This document shows positions 45,824 through 53,867 of a stretch of 64,000 bases of DNA, in pieces. The translations under genes were made by a program, and so were the position numbers. Every line of letters starts with the position of its first letter. Position 1 is the stretch's first letter. The DNA comes from Phycisphaerae bacterium. Lineage in GTDB: Bacteria > Planctomycetota > Phycisphaerae > Sedimentisphaerales > Anaerobacaceae. Below the pieces are notes generated by a model that worked only from the letters and a program-made list of their open reading frames with translations, was not told where the DNA came from and searched no databases. Location: assembly GCA_012744475.1 (NCBI GenBank), contig JAAYBV010000067.1, positions 124,001 to 188,000 on the forward strand. Direction: 5' to 3'.

Positions 45824-48112
45824 TCAATCGTGGGGCGAGTCGGCCGGCACTGCATCCGGCATCAGGCCGGCGCGGAGCCGCTCCAACTGCCCTTTGGTCT
45901 TTCTCTCGCTTCGACCGCCGATCTCCACGATCGGAGTCTTCTTTCTCGTGTGGCCGTCGCCGCCGCTGCGGTAGTTGTAGTCGTGGTATCCGTACCCACT
46001 GGAATAGCCGTACCGGTCGCTCCTGCGCGGCACATCGTTGACGACGACCCCGAGGATGCGCCCGCCCACGCCCGCCAGGCTGTCGCACGCCTGCATGCTG
46101 ACGCGACGCGTCGACTGCTGCGCCCGCAGCACGAGAATGGTGACATCGCACAGCGCTGCGAGAATCTGGGCATCGGCCACCGCAATCACCGGAGGCGAGT
46201 CGATCAGCACGCGGTCATACTGCTGGGCCAGGGTCTTGACAACTTCCGCAAAGCGATTGCTGTTGAGCAATTCGGCCGGGTTGGGGACATCCGGCCCGCA
46301 CGTGAGCACGTCGAGATTCGCCATGCCGAGGTGCTCGATGGCCTCGTCCAGGCCCATCCGGCCGGCCAGGACACTGCTCAATCCCTTGGCCTGCCGATAC
46401 AGATCGAAGATCCTGTGCAGCGTCGGCCGGCGGAAGTCCGTATCGATGATCAGCGTGCGCTGGCCGGCCTGAGCGATGGCGATGCCCAGATTGGCGACCA
46501 TCATCGTTTTGCCCTCGCCCGGCGCCGGCGACGTCATCAGAATGGTCCGGGCCTCGTCTTTGGGCCGTCCGAAGAACAGGGCCGTGCGCACGGTGCGGAA
46601 GGCCTCGGCCTCGCGGGAGTCGGGACTGATGCGAACCTTCTGGCCGCGAATCGCCAGCGTCTGCTTCGGTGCCGTCATCGAGGGAACAACTCCGAGAACC
46701 GGCAGCCCGAGCAGAGCGGAGATCTCCTGAGTCGAGCGCAGCCGCTGGTCCTTCCATTCCCGCAGCAAACCCAGGCCGACGCCCGCGAAGAGACCCAGGC
46801 ACAGAGCCAGTCCCATGGTTCGGGCCTTCTGCGGCTCGGACGGCTCGGTCGCCGGCTCGGCGGTCTCGACGATCTGAACCGTGAGGGCCCCCACCTCCGG
46901 GTCCACGTTGAGCTTGCGAATCTTGTCGTCGAGGATCTCGCAGAACCGCAGGGTTTGCTCGTAGTCCGATTGGAGGAGCGTGAACTGCGACAGTTGCCGG
47001 TTCAGCGCAATCGCGGCGGCGCGCTGCTCGTCCAGGTCTTTGGCCAGTTCCTCCTGCCTCTGCACCGCGGCCTGGTACTGCTCTTCGGCGACCGCCAACT
47101 GCCGGGCGGCGAAGTCGGCGTCCACCTCGGCGATCTGCGCTTCGATCCGGCCGATCTCCGCATCCAGGGCCAGAATCGCAGGCGCATCGGCCTTGAGCCG
47201 AAGGAGGCAGTCGCCCCGGTCGCGTTCGAGCTGCTGCAACTGGGCCCGCAGCGATGCGGCCTCGTTCGCCCCGGCAATGTAGATCCCCTTGGCACGCTGG
47301 GCCTCGACAAACTGTCGCAGCCCGACCGGATCATCCGCCATCTTTCTGGCGGTCTCGTAAAACGCCTTGCACTCGATCGTCGCCAGTTGGGCCTCATCGA
47401 GCGCCTGCTGGAACCGTTCGAGTCGGCGCATGATGATGTTGCTCTCCTGGCTGGCGCCGTAGGCCAGACCCTCGTTAGCCTGGCTGAACTCGACCATCTT
47501 CTCCAGCTTCTCCTTGAGCTCCGCATCGCGACTGGTCTTCTCTTCCCGGAGGATCTTGACGACCTCGGCCGACGTGTTGCGTCGACGCTCGTTGTGCTTG
47601 GTGATGTAGGCGTCGACGACGGAGTTGACCAGATGGGCGGCTTCATCCGGGTAGGGACACGTGAACGAAACATTGATGATCTCGTCCTTCTTGCCTACCA
47701 TGACCTCCAGCTCGCGGCGCAACTTCGTCACCGGGTTGTCGACGTCCGCGAAGGTCTTGAGGCCGGCCATGCCCGGCAGGGCCAGGGCCGCCGAGAGCGT
47801 ATCGGTCTGCTTGAGCAGCTCCGCCTGAGTGTAGAGATAGTTGGTCCATCGGGTCACGACGCCGGAGGCGTCTTTCTCCCATACCTCCGGCCCCGCCTGT
47901 TCGACGTAGATTCGCGACGTGCTGGTGAAGCGAGGGGTGGCTCGCTCCAGATACACGATTCCCGCAATCATCGCCACAACCGCCGTCAGCAAGACGGTCC
48001 AGCGACGCCGCCAGAGGATCTCGAACAGGCTCTCCGAGAACCCTTCAACCATCTCGGTGACCGGCATCGTCTCCGACGGCTCGGGCAAGCTGGCTTCCAT
48101 TCGGCTGTTCAT
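45824..48112 (-). CDS. Wzc-like polysaccharide co-polymerase / BY-type tyrosine autokinase
   Basis: A 762-residue fusion of an N-terminal Wzz-type chain-length domain and a C-terminal bacterial tyrosine kinase. The start at 48112 (MNSRMEASLPEPSE) has AGAGAGGAAACG upstream. Helix 1 is VLLTAVVAMIAGIVYL, followed by a long periplasmic coiled coil about 190-430, and helix 2 (LALCLGLFAGVGLGLL). The kinase has Walker A SPAPGEGKTMMVANLG, Walker A' LIIDTDFRRPT and Walker B VLIDSPPVIAVADAQIL. A tyrosine cluster (YGYSSGYGYHDYNY) lies near residue 710, with about 45 further residues behind it. It couples export and chain length to autophosphorylation, together with the Wza-like protein encoded immediately upstream (30 bases). 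Confidence 0.93.
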   Translation of the reverse strand: MNSRMEASLPEPSETMPVTEMVEGFSESLFEILWRRRWTVLLTAVVAMIAGIVYLERATPRFTSTSRIYVEQAGPEVWEKDASGVVTRWTNYLYTQAELLKQTDTLSAALALPGMAGLKTFADVDNPVTKLRRELEVMVGKKDEIINVSFTCPYPDEAAHLVNSVVDAYITKHNERRRNTSAEVVKILREEKTSRDAELKEKLEKMVEFSQANEGLAYGASQESNIIMRRLERFQQALDEAQLATIECKAFYETARKMADDPVGLRQFVEAQRAKGIYIAGANEAASLRAQLQQLERDRGDCLLRLKADAPAILALDAEIGRIEAQIAEVDADFAARQLAVAEEQYQAAVQRQEELAKDLDEQRAAAIALNRQLSQFTLLQSDYEQTLRFCEILDDKIRKLNVDPEVGALTVQIVETAEPATEPSEPQKARTMGLALCLGLFAGVGLGLLREWKDQRLRSTQEISALLGLPVLGVVPSMTAPKQTLAIRGQKVRISPDSREAEAFRTVRTALFFGRPKDEARTILMTSPAPGEGKTMMVANLGIAIAQAGQRTLIIDTDFRRPTLHRIFDLYRQAKGLSSVLAGRMGLDEAIEHLGMANLDVLTCGPDVPNPAELLNSNRFAEVVKTLAQQYDRVLIDSPPVIAVADAQILAALCDVTILVLRAQQSTRRVSMQACDSLAGVGGRILGVVVNDVPRRSDRYGYSSGYGYHDYNYRSGGDGHTRKKTPIVEIGGRSERKTKGQLERLRAGLMPDAVPADSPHD

Positions 48113-48142
48113 CGTTTCCTCTCTGCCTGGCACATCGACGGT

Positions 48143-49261
48143 CTAATCCCACAGGTCTCGGCCCTGAATGTAGATGCCGGTGTTGATCCGCACCAGGTTG
48201 TGGATCATCGCGTTGGCTCGGGTCCTCGGGGTGTGCTCGATGGCCACAACGTCGCCCGGACGGATCGGCGTGACCAACGCCTCGGTGAATTCCCCCTTCT
48301 GGATCAACTGGAACGGCACGCGCGCGACCGAACCATCCTCCGTCAGGCGGTAGATGGTCGCGTAGCGTGGTTCGGCCACTGGATCGAAGCCGCCGGCGTA
48401 GGCGATGGCCTGGGTCAGGTTGTACTCGGCGTTGGGCGGATACGGGAAGTTGCCCGGCTTGTTGACCAGCCCCAGAACGCTGAACAGAGGCATCTGGGTC
48501 TGCTCCACAAGCACGGTGTCTCCTTCCTCCAGAGCCATATCCTGAAAGGGAATGTTCGTGTTCACGACCGGCAGCAGGATGGGCTCGCTGTCGGCGGTCA
48601 GACTCTCCGGCCCGGTCTGGTCCGAGCGCACAATGCGCACCAGCGCTGCGCCCGCCTCGGCGATCCCGCCCGCCTCGGTCAGCAGACAGCTCAGCGTCAT
48701 CTGGTCGGCCTGGAGCGTATAGACGCCCGGCTCTTCGACAGCGCCGGTAATGTATACCTTCGAGGTCTTGAACTCGCTGACGCGGACGAACACCGATGGC
48801 TCAAGGACGACGTAGCCGGCGTACGCTTTGGTGACCGCCTGCTCAATCTGCGAAAGAGACAGGCCCGCCACGTCCATCGAGCCGATCGCCGGCAGGACAA
48901 TCTCGCCGCTGTCTCGCACACGGCACAAGTACGGATAGTCGGCCTCGCTTCGCGTCTGTGCCGCCTGCACCTCCTTTGCCGTAACCGCCTGGAGCAGGGC
49001 CGGCATGGTGAACTCGAGAACGTCGCCTGCGACAACTCGATAGGGACCGGTCTTGAGCTTGGCCTTCTGGATGCGGTCCATGTCAACCGTCGGCACGGTG
49101 GAACGGGCCTGCTCGAAGGCCTCCAGTTCATCCGCCGTGGGCATCCGAACCTGGTCGGAGCAGCCAGACAATGGGAGTGCGGCGAGGACCATGAGTACAG
49201 TCCCCAAGACTCTGCGCCCGGCGTGCACGTGCCGGCGCTGCGTACTGTCTGCGAGGTTCAC
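48143..49261 (-). CDS. Wza-like polysaccharide export lipoprotein (SLBB domains)
   Basis: A 372-residue outer-membrane-type export protein. The N-terminus has a lipobox (LMVLAALPLSGCSDQ), so it is probably a lipoprotein. The Poly_export domain begins YRVVAGDVLEFTMPAL and VRDSGEIVLPAIGSMDVAGL, followed by two SLBB regions (VYITGAVEEPGVYTLQ, FSVLGLVNKPGNFPYP) and VALVTPIRPGDVVAIE-type ending. The start is a GTG with GGGGAG 7 nt upstream. It forms the outer channel for EPS export together with the Wzc-like kinase downstream. The PPYW-repeat gene lies 144 bases upstream on the same strand. Confidence 0.93.
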   Translation of the reverse strand: MNLADSTQRRHVHAGRRVLGTVLMVLAALPLSGCSDQVRMPTADELEAFEQARSTVPTVDMDRIQKAKLKTGPYRVVAGDVLEFTMPALLQAVTAKEVQAAQTRSEADYPYLCRVRDSGEIVLPAIGSMDVAGLSLSQIEQAVTKAYAGYVVLEPSVFVRVSEFKTSKVYITGAVEEPGVYTLQADQMTLSCLLTEAGGIAEAGAALVRIVRSDQTGPESLTADSEPILLPVVNTNIPFQDMALEEGDTVLVEQTQMPLFSVLGLVNKPGNFPYPPNAEYNLTQAIAYAGGFDPVAEPRYATIYRLTEDGSVARVPFQLIQKGEFTEALVTPIRPGDVVAIEHTPRTRANAMIHNLVRINTGIYIQGRDLWD

Positions 49262-49405
49262 TTGTTGACTCCCCTACGAGTGTCCGCCCGTGATCCTCTC
49301 GCGGACGGACTCCAATATGATGACAGTTCAGCCCCCTGCGGGCGGGCTGTCGGGAGACAGAATCCGCCCCTCGGACGTCACCCTACTTCGACCAGAATCT
49401 CGCGG

Positions 49406-49777
49406 CTACTGCCACCACCAGCCCGACCAGATCGGCGGTCGAGGTACCCAGTATGGCGGTCCCGGCACCCAATACGGCGGCCGAGGCAGCCAGTACGGCG
49501 GGCCCGGTGTCCAATATGGCGGCCACGGCGGCTTGCACGGGCTGCGCGGCCACCACCAGTCCGGGCAGTGGACCTTGCCATAGCCACCGCCGCCCAGCGC
49601 AACCATGTTTGTCGCCAAGGCCTGCTGAAGCCCGATCGTCGTCGTGGGGCTTGCGACATACGATCCCGGAGCCGCGTCACCCGGGGTCACCAGCAAGACG
49701 AACAACAACAGCACCGCCCCAAACGTCAGCAACCTGGCAAACGCGGTTCTTCGCCTTGTCGTTCCTTTCGCGTCCAT
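49406..49777 (-). CDS. Small secreted PPYW-heptapeptide-repeat protein
   Basis: A 123-residue protein with an N-terminal signal or anchor (FARLLTFGAVLLLFVLLVTPG). The mature part is rich in Pro, Trp, Tyr and Gly and ends with five 7-residue repeats of type PPYWxPG or PPYWxPR, closing with PPIWSGWWWQ. The 21-base units differ mostly synonymously (CCG/CCA, TAC/TAT, GTG/GTA), so the frame is real. The start ATG 49775-49777 has AAAGGATACC upstream; the track start is 18 bases further 5'. It is the first gene before the Wza/Wzc genes, about 115 bases after a palindromic site, so it may be co-regulated and act in the EPS matrix or the cell surface. No known family recognised. Confidence 0.72.
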   Translation of the reverse strand: MDAKGTTRRRTAFARLLTFGAVLLLFVLLVTPGDAAPGSYVASPTTTIGLQQALATNMVALGGGGYGKVHCPDWWWPRSPCKPPWPPYWTPGPPYWLPRPPYWVPGPPYWVPRPPIWSGWWWQ

Positions 49778-49881
49778 GGGTATCCTTTCCCACAAGGCAT
49801 CTCTGCCGCTACAGGACCGATCTCTCCTCCCCCTTCCTTGAAAACGAATGGACTGAATCTACGGACAGTTGCAGGGCCTGT

Positions 49882-49911
49882 CTATTAGGGAAAATACGTA
49901 TTTGACAATAG
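49882..49911. promoter_or_regulatory. Perfect AAATACGTATTT dyad upstream of the EPS export genes
   Basis: AAATACGTATTT (49892-49903) is a perfect 12-bp palindrome, flanked at near-symmetric distance by CTATT (49882-49886) and AATAG (49907-49911). It lies 115 bases before the PPYW gene ATG in an AT-rich stretch. A weak minus-strand promoter (TTGTCA, 15 bases, TAATAG) overlaps it. It is a good operator candidate for a dimeric repressor of the export operon. Confidence 0.45.
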
Positions 49912-49993
49912 GCAATCAGGACAAGATGCGAAACCTCATTGTCGAACCACGCGTCACCGAACGCTCTGTGTCCACTGTGTCCGCTGCGTCGCG

Positions 49994-51871
49994 CTATCGA
50001 TCGCTCCTGTGCGGCAGCGTTTTGAGCTTTTGCCCTACTGCCAGGGCCTCGTCGTGACGGCCGGTGTGTTGATAGGCCTGCTCCAGGCACAGCAGCACCT
50101 GCTCGTTGTCCTCGTGCCCTTCTCTGGCCTTCTCCAGATATGGGATCGCCTCTGCGAATTTGCCCTGATTGACCAGCAGATGTCCCATCCAGCGCAGCGC
50201 GAAGAAGGTTTCTTGGATTTCCAGCGAGCGCGCCAGTAGCGCAGGGACCTCATCCGTCCGCTTGAGGCGCAGCAGGTTCTTCGCCGCATCGTTAAGGAAG
50301 ATCGTGCTCCAGGGAACCGTGTGGCAGAGGGCGCGATACTCGTGATAGGCCTCCAGGTAGCGGCCTTCCCTCTCGTGCCGTTGCGCCAAATCGTCGTGAG
50401 CAAGGATGATGCTGTAAGCGTCGTCGGTCAGAACACGCAGGGCCAGGGTATCCACCTCGCCCTGCGGCCCAAACGACTGAAGGCTCCGGTTCGGTCCGGC
50501 CTGGGGCTGAAAGGGCCAGCCTCCCTTGAGATACCGAATGCTGAGATCCGCACAGGCAAGGTCGAGATCGGTCATGCCCCAATTCTGTCTGTAGTGTTCG
50601 ATCGGCTTGACGGCAGCGCGGTCCCACGGCAGATCGATCGCCTTCGCGTCCCGGATCGTATCGAAGAAGGCTGCGGCCATAAGAAAGCAGCCGTCAACAT
50701 TCGGATGGAGATGATCCACCATGAGATGGTCCCCGATGATGCCCTCGGGCGAGGCGGCCTCGAAGCGGGATTTCATCGGAACGACCGCCCCACCATACCG
50801 CCGGGCGGTCTCGTGAAGGATCTCGTTGAATTCCTCCGAGGCCCGAAATCGCAACGCATCGAGGTCCTTGGCCTTGGTGTAGAGGCGATGCGCCTGCTCG
50901 TGGTCCCCCTCCCGGTCCAGGGCCTGCGCATCACGAAACACCAGATCGGCCGCCGGCGCCGAACCCGTCGCCACGGAGACAAAGGGTCGCTGGTCTCGCA
51001 CGTTGCTCACCAGCTCGCTGACCACGATGGGAACCCCGGCGACACGAGCCTTCTGATAGATGCGGTCGAGATTCTCAGCGAATTGCCGTGTCCCCTGCCG
51101 GTAGAGCCGACTATCGAGAGGGATGGCCTTTGCGCCCACCATTCGCTCCATGAGGGTGGCGCTCGGATCGTAGTCGGCGCCTTGTTTCCGCATGCCTCTT
51201 ACCAGGCCAACAGCATCTTGCGCCAGCACGAACAGCTTCAGTCGACGCAGCTTCAGGTAGGCTCTGGCCACCGCGCGGCTTTGGCCCAGAGACTCGCGGG
51301 ATGCGACACCCAGCGCGCCGTAGTATTCATTGTGTCCCGAGTAGATCAGAATCGCGTCCGGCTTCTGCGCGAGGATTTCATCCAGGAAATCGAGCTGCGT
51401 GTAGGTGTTCGTAGCGGACATGGCGGTGTTGACGATCTCGATCTTCCGGTCGGGAAACGCCTCCTGTAGCCGGACGTTCAGGATGCGAGAGAACATCAGG
51501 TTATTGCCATACGGGAAACCGGCAGCCGTCGAGCCACCCAGAACGAACATGCGAACCCCGTTCGAGGGCTTGTCTTTGAGGAACGCATCCCACGACGGTT
51601 TCGGCACCTTCACCAGGTAAGGAAAGTACTGCCGTCCAATCTCGCGGTTGCAGGTCAGGAAACGCCCCCCTTCGACCGAGGCGGCGACGAAGAGCCGAGG
51701 ATCGCCGCCGTAACGGAACAGACGCAGACACCCCTCCACCAGTAGGAGCAATGCACCGGAAAGGACCAAGGCGATGAAGGCAAATGCGATCCTCTTCTTC
51801 CGGCTCAGCACAACGCGAGGAGTCGACCGCTTGCCCTTGCTTCTCTTCGCCTTCCTGGACTGCATAGCCAT
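49994..51871 (-). CDS. Membrane-anchored SGNH-hydrolase-like protein with TPR tail
   Basis: A 625-residue protein. Basic N-terminus, then one helix (IAFAFIALVLSGALLLLVEG). The SGNH-like domain has MFVLGGSTAAGFPYG (block I with GGS), a YSGHNEYYG block III (GxxN) and DHLHPNVDG as the catalytic Asp-x-x-His. Residues about 470-625 hold TPR-like repeats (AKNLLRLKRTDEVPALLARS, WMGHLLVNQGKFAEAIPYLE, LEQAYQHTGRHDEALAVGQK). This architecture suggests an acyl-transferring or esterase enzyme acting on exported polysaccharide, with the TPRs as a docking part. ATG 51871 is chosen because CAAGGGG precedes it; two earlier starts exist (51895 ATG, 51916 GTG). It is read from a promoter at 51973-52002. Downstream on the same strand are the EPS export genes. 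Confidence 0.8.
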   Translation of the reverse strand: MAMQSRKAKRSKGKRSTPRVVLSRKKRIAFAFIALVLSGALLLLVEGCLRLFRYGGDPRLFVAASVEGGRFLTCNREIGRQYFPYLVKVPKPSWDAFLKDKPSNGVRMFVLGGSTAAGFPYGNNLMFSRILNVRLQEAFPDRKIEIVNTAMSATNTYTQLDFLDEILAQKPDAILIYSGHNEYYGALGVASRESLGQSRAVARAYLKLRRLKLFVLAQDAVGLVRGMRKQGADYDPSATLMERMVGAKAIPLDSRLYRQGTRQFAENLDRIYQKARVAGVPIVVSELVSNVRDQRPFVSVATGSAPAADLVFRDAQALDREGDHEQAHRLYTKAKDLDALRFRASEEFNEILHETARRYGGAVVPMKSRFEAASPEGIIGDHLMVDHLHPNVDGCFLMAAAFFDTIRDAKAIDLPWDRAAVKPIEHYRQNWGMTDLDLACADLSIRYLKGGWPFQPQAGPNRSLQSFGPQGEVDTLALRVLTDDAYSIILAHDDLAQRHEREGRYLEAYHEYRALCHTVPWSTIFLNDAAKNLLRLKRTDEVPALLARSLEIQETFFALRWMGHLLVNQGKFAEAIPYLEKAREGHEDNEQVLLCLEQAYQHTGRHDEALAVGQKLKTLPHRSDR

Positions 51872-51972
51872 CGGTTCCCCTTGACAGCCATTCATGTCCT
51901 CCGGATACGGCCGCACATGAACGCGATTCCTCCTTCGCCTTCATGCGGGCCTTCCGTGCATCACGCCTTTTA

Positions 51973-52002
51973 TGATACCACGGCAGGCGCACCGGCCTCA
52001 AC
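51973..52002 (-). promoter_or_regulatory. Promoter for the SGNH/TPR gene
   Basis: Minus strand TTGAGG (51997-52002) and TATCAT (51973-51978), 18-base spacer, about 100 bases before the chosen ATG. The leader contains GAAGGAGG followed 9 nt later by an 8-codon ORF (MCGRIRRT) that ends in an ATGA overlap with an in-frame start of the gene. Confidence 0.45.
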
Positions 52003-52050
52003 CGTCCGCCCTCTTTCCAGAGCATCGAAGGCCGCTGGCCGGATTGCGTA

Positions 52051-52079
52051 TTGACAGACACTGCCGGTCCACATAGGCT
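52051..52079 (+). promoter_or_regulatory. Promoter for the 52241 gene
   Basis: A consensus TTGACA (52051-52056) and TAGGCT (52074-52079) with a 17-base spacer, about 160 bases before the ATG at 52241. It diverges from the 51973-52002 promoter. The gap 51872-52240 holds only these signals. Confidence 0.45.
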
Positions 52080-52240
52080 TGTGCCATGCAGACAAACGCG
52101 CGGACAATGACTTTCGGGTGTGCCCATCCTGCCCGCCGGCAACAGGCCGGCCGAGAACGCGCGTTCTTTCCATAGGGCGACCGGCGTCGCGTGTTCGCAG
52201 TTCCCCGGCCCGGCGGGCAAATGCGGCAAGGAGGTGCGTC

Positions 52241-53509
52241 ATGGTAGTGCGGCAAAGGCATTTCTACGTTGGGCTTCTGTGTGTGGCATCGTTGATGGCT
52301 TGTCCAGGCGCGTGGGGTGCACAGCCTCCGGCCGTTCCCGACCCCAGCATCATGCTGCCCCTGGTCCCCGCCGCCGCCCAGGCGGGCGCCCCACCCTGTA
52401 TCAAGCCGGGCACACGACTGACCTACTTCGGAATGACCGCCAGCATCCCGGGCGAATACGGCAAGCTCGTGCAGGACGACGAGGGCAACTGGATCGACAA
52501 GAACACCGGCACGCGCTACCGCCAGGAGAAGATCGGTGCCAGTGGCAGTGCAGCCTTCAACGTCGTGTCCGTCGGCCACGTCGGTGGCGGCGTTGCGGAG
52601 TTGTCCACGAAGCTCTACTCGCTCGACACCGCGACCAAGAAGTGCGGGTTTGCCGTCGGGGGAGGAATGGTCGGTCACGCCGGCTGCGCCGCCGACTACT
52701 GGATTCATCCCGAGGTGCTCGCGCAGGTGGCCGAGGTCAATGCGCAAGGCGTCCGCATCCTGCGGATGCCCTACACCCTGGAAGGAAGAACGTATCGGGC
52801 GATCCGCTTTCAGACCGATGACATTTCCGGCTACCAGGCGCATGTGTACGACCTGGACACCGGGCTGATGATCTTCCACGCCTCGCGGAGACAGGGACAG
52901 TCGGTGCTCACGGCGCCGATCGGGGGCGAGGGCATGGCAGGGATGGGAGAAGGAAGCGCCCAATTGGTCACCCTGTGGCTCGTGGAGCGCAAGGACATCG
53001 ACGTGCCGTGGAAGGACGCGCCGCCGCCGCAGTGGATCGAGCGATTCGGGCAGTTGTCGTACCGGGGTGTGCAGACGTCGGTGGTCTCGGTCGCCGGGTC
53101 GAAGCTGGACCGCGCAATGACCGCGACGCTCACGCCGAAGGCCTGCGGGCCCGGCTGGGTGCGCTTCACCAACCGATATCTCTTCGAGTCGCTGCCGGGC
53201 ATGCCGCCCAACGAGGCGACGCAGGACGGCGCCTCGGGGGCCGCGACCATCGGCGGCCTGTGGATCTCGCCGCAGGCCCTGGGCAATGTGCGGCCGGGCC
53301 AACTGATCGAGACCAACGAGAAGGTGGGTACAACCGTCACCGTCAGCGATGTGCGGCCGGGCGCCGTGACGATCAGCGAGGTCGGACCGCTGCATCGCAC
53401 CGACTGCACCTACGACATGAGAACAGGCGTATTGTCGGCGATGACAATCGTCCAGCAGATCGGACTGGCCAGCATCACGCACAGAATCCAATTGGTCAGC
53501 CCGCCGTAG
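52241..53509 (+). CDS. Secreted protein of unknown function
   Basis: A 422-residue protein with a signal peptide (FYVGLLCVASLMACPGAWGAQ). The start ATG 52241 has AAGGAGGTGCGTC before it; the track start at 52079 is wrong. The mature part has no family I recognise: an N-terminal segment (PCIKPGTRLTYFGMTASIPG, RYRQEKIGASGSAAFNVVSV), a GGGMVGHAGCAADYWIHPEVL stretch with paired cysteines, a DISGYQAHVYDLDTGLMIFH segment and a C-terminal repeat-like part (QLSYRGVQTSVVSVAGSKLD; TVTVSDVRPGAVTISEVGPL). It reads as beta-rich and lipoprotein-free. It is monocistronic between divergent promoters and tRNA-Arg, with no visible terminator after it. Function unknown. Confidence 0.75.
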   Translation: MVVRQRHFYVGLLCVASLMACPGAWGAQPPAVPDPSIMLPLVPAAAQAGAPPCIKPGTRLTYFGMTASIPGEYGKLVQDDEGNWIDKNTGTRYRQEKIGASGSAAFNVVSVGHVGGGVAELSTKLYSLDTATKKCGFAVGGGMVGHAGCAADYWIHPEVLAQVAEVNAQGVRILRMPYTLEGRTYRAIRFQTDDISGYQAHVYDLDTGLMIFHASRRQGQSVLTAPIGGEGMAGMGEGSAQLVTLWLVERKDIDVPWKDAPPPQWIERFGQLSYRGVQTSVVSVAGSKLDRAMTATLTPKACGPGWVRFTNRYLFESLPGMPPNEATQDGASGAATIGGLWISPQALGNVRPGQLIETNEKVGTTVTVSDVRPGAVTISEVGPLHRTDCTYDMRTGVLSAMTIVQQIGLASITHRIQLVSPP

Positions 53510-53591
53510 CCGGGCCAGGAGTCGTAAGGCCGGCGGCCAGGACACCTGCGTTGCGCATCCGGGCGGCACGAACCACAAACGCCGTCCTCAA

Positions 53592-53665
53592 CGCGCCCGG
53601 CAGGACTTGAACCTGCAACCTTCGGATTCGAAGTCCGCGACTCTATCCAATTGAGCTACGGGCGC
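53592..53665 (-). tRNA. tRNA-Arg (anticodon TCG)
   Basis: The minus strand folds as a cloverleaf: acceptor GCGCCCG / CGGGCGC, D-arm GCTC...GAGT, anticodon loop CTTCGAA (TCG), and T-arm GGTTCAAGTCC with the stem GCAGG/CCTGC. 74 bases, discriminator G, CCA not encoded. It has its own promoter at 53684-53712. Confidence 0.93.
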
Positions 53666-53683
53666 AGCAATCGAAGTGGAGGT

Positions 53684-53712
53684 ACTATAGGGCCCGGCCG
53701 GAGCGTCGTCAA
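53684..53712 (-). promoter_or_regulatory. Promoter for tRNA-Arg
   Basis: Minus strand TTGACG (53707-53712) and TATAGT (53684-53689), exactly 17 bases apart, ending 19 bases before the tRNA 5' end. Confidence 0.65.
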
Positions 53713-53797
53713 CCTTTTTCAAATGCCCGGCCCGTCTCACATCCGACCCCAGGGCACGTCACCGCAATGTGATCGTCCGCTGCGATTTCGACGGGCG

Positions 53798-53826
53798 TTG
53801 ACGACATCCGCTTGGCGGCATACCAT
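53798..53826 (+). promoter_or_regulatory. Promoter for the GH43-like gene
   Basis: TTGACG (53798-53803) and TACCAT (53821-53826), 17-base spacer, 41 bases before the ATG at 53868. It diverges from the tRNA promoter. Confidence 0.5.
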
Positions 53827-53867
53827 CTGGCCAGCAGTCCATGGAATAGTCGCAGGAGAACTGCACA

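Noticed and set aside
45792-46151. The 120-codon N-terminal extension of the O-antigen-ligase ORF.
   Set aside because: It is a shadow of the kinase gene 3' end; the first plausible start is 45791, after the kinase stop.
45797-49888. A 1363-codon plus-strand ORF.
   Set aside because: It is the antisense of the Wzc, Wza and PPYW genes, whose family motifs are clear on the minus strand; high GC content leaves the opposite frame open.
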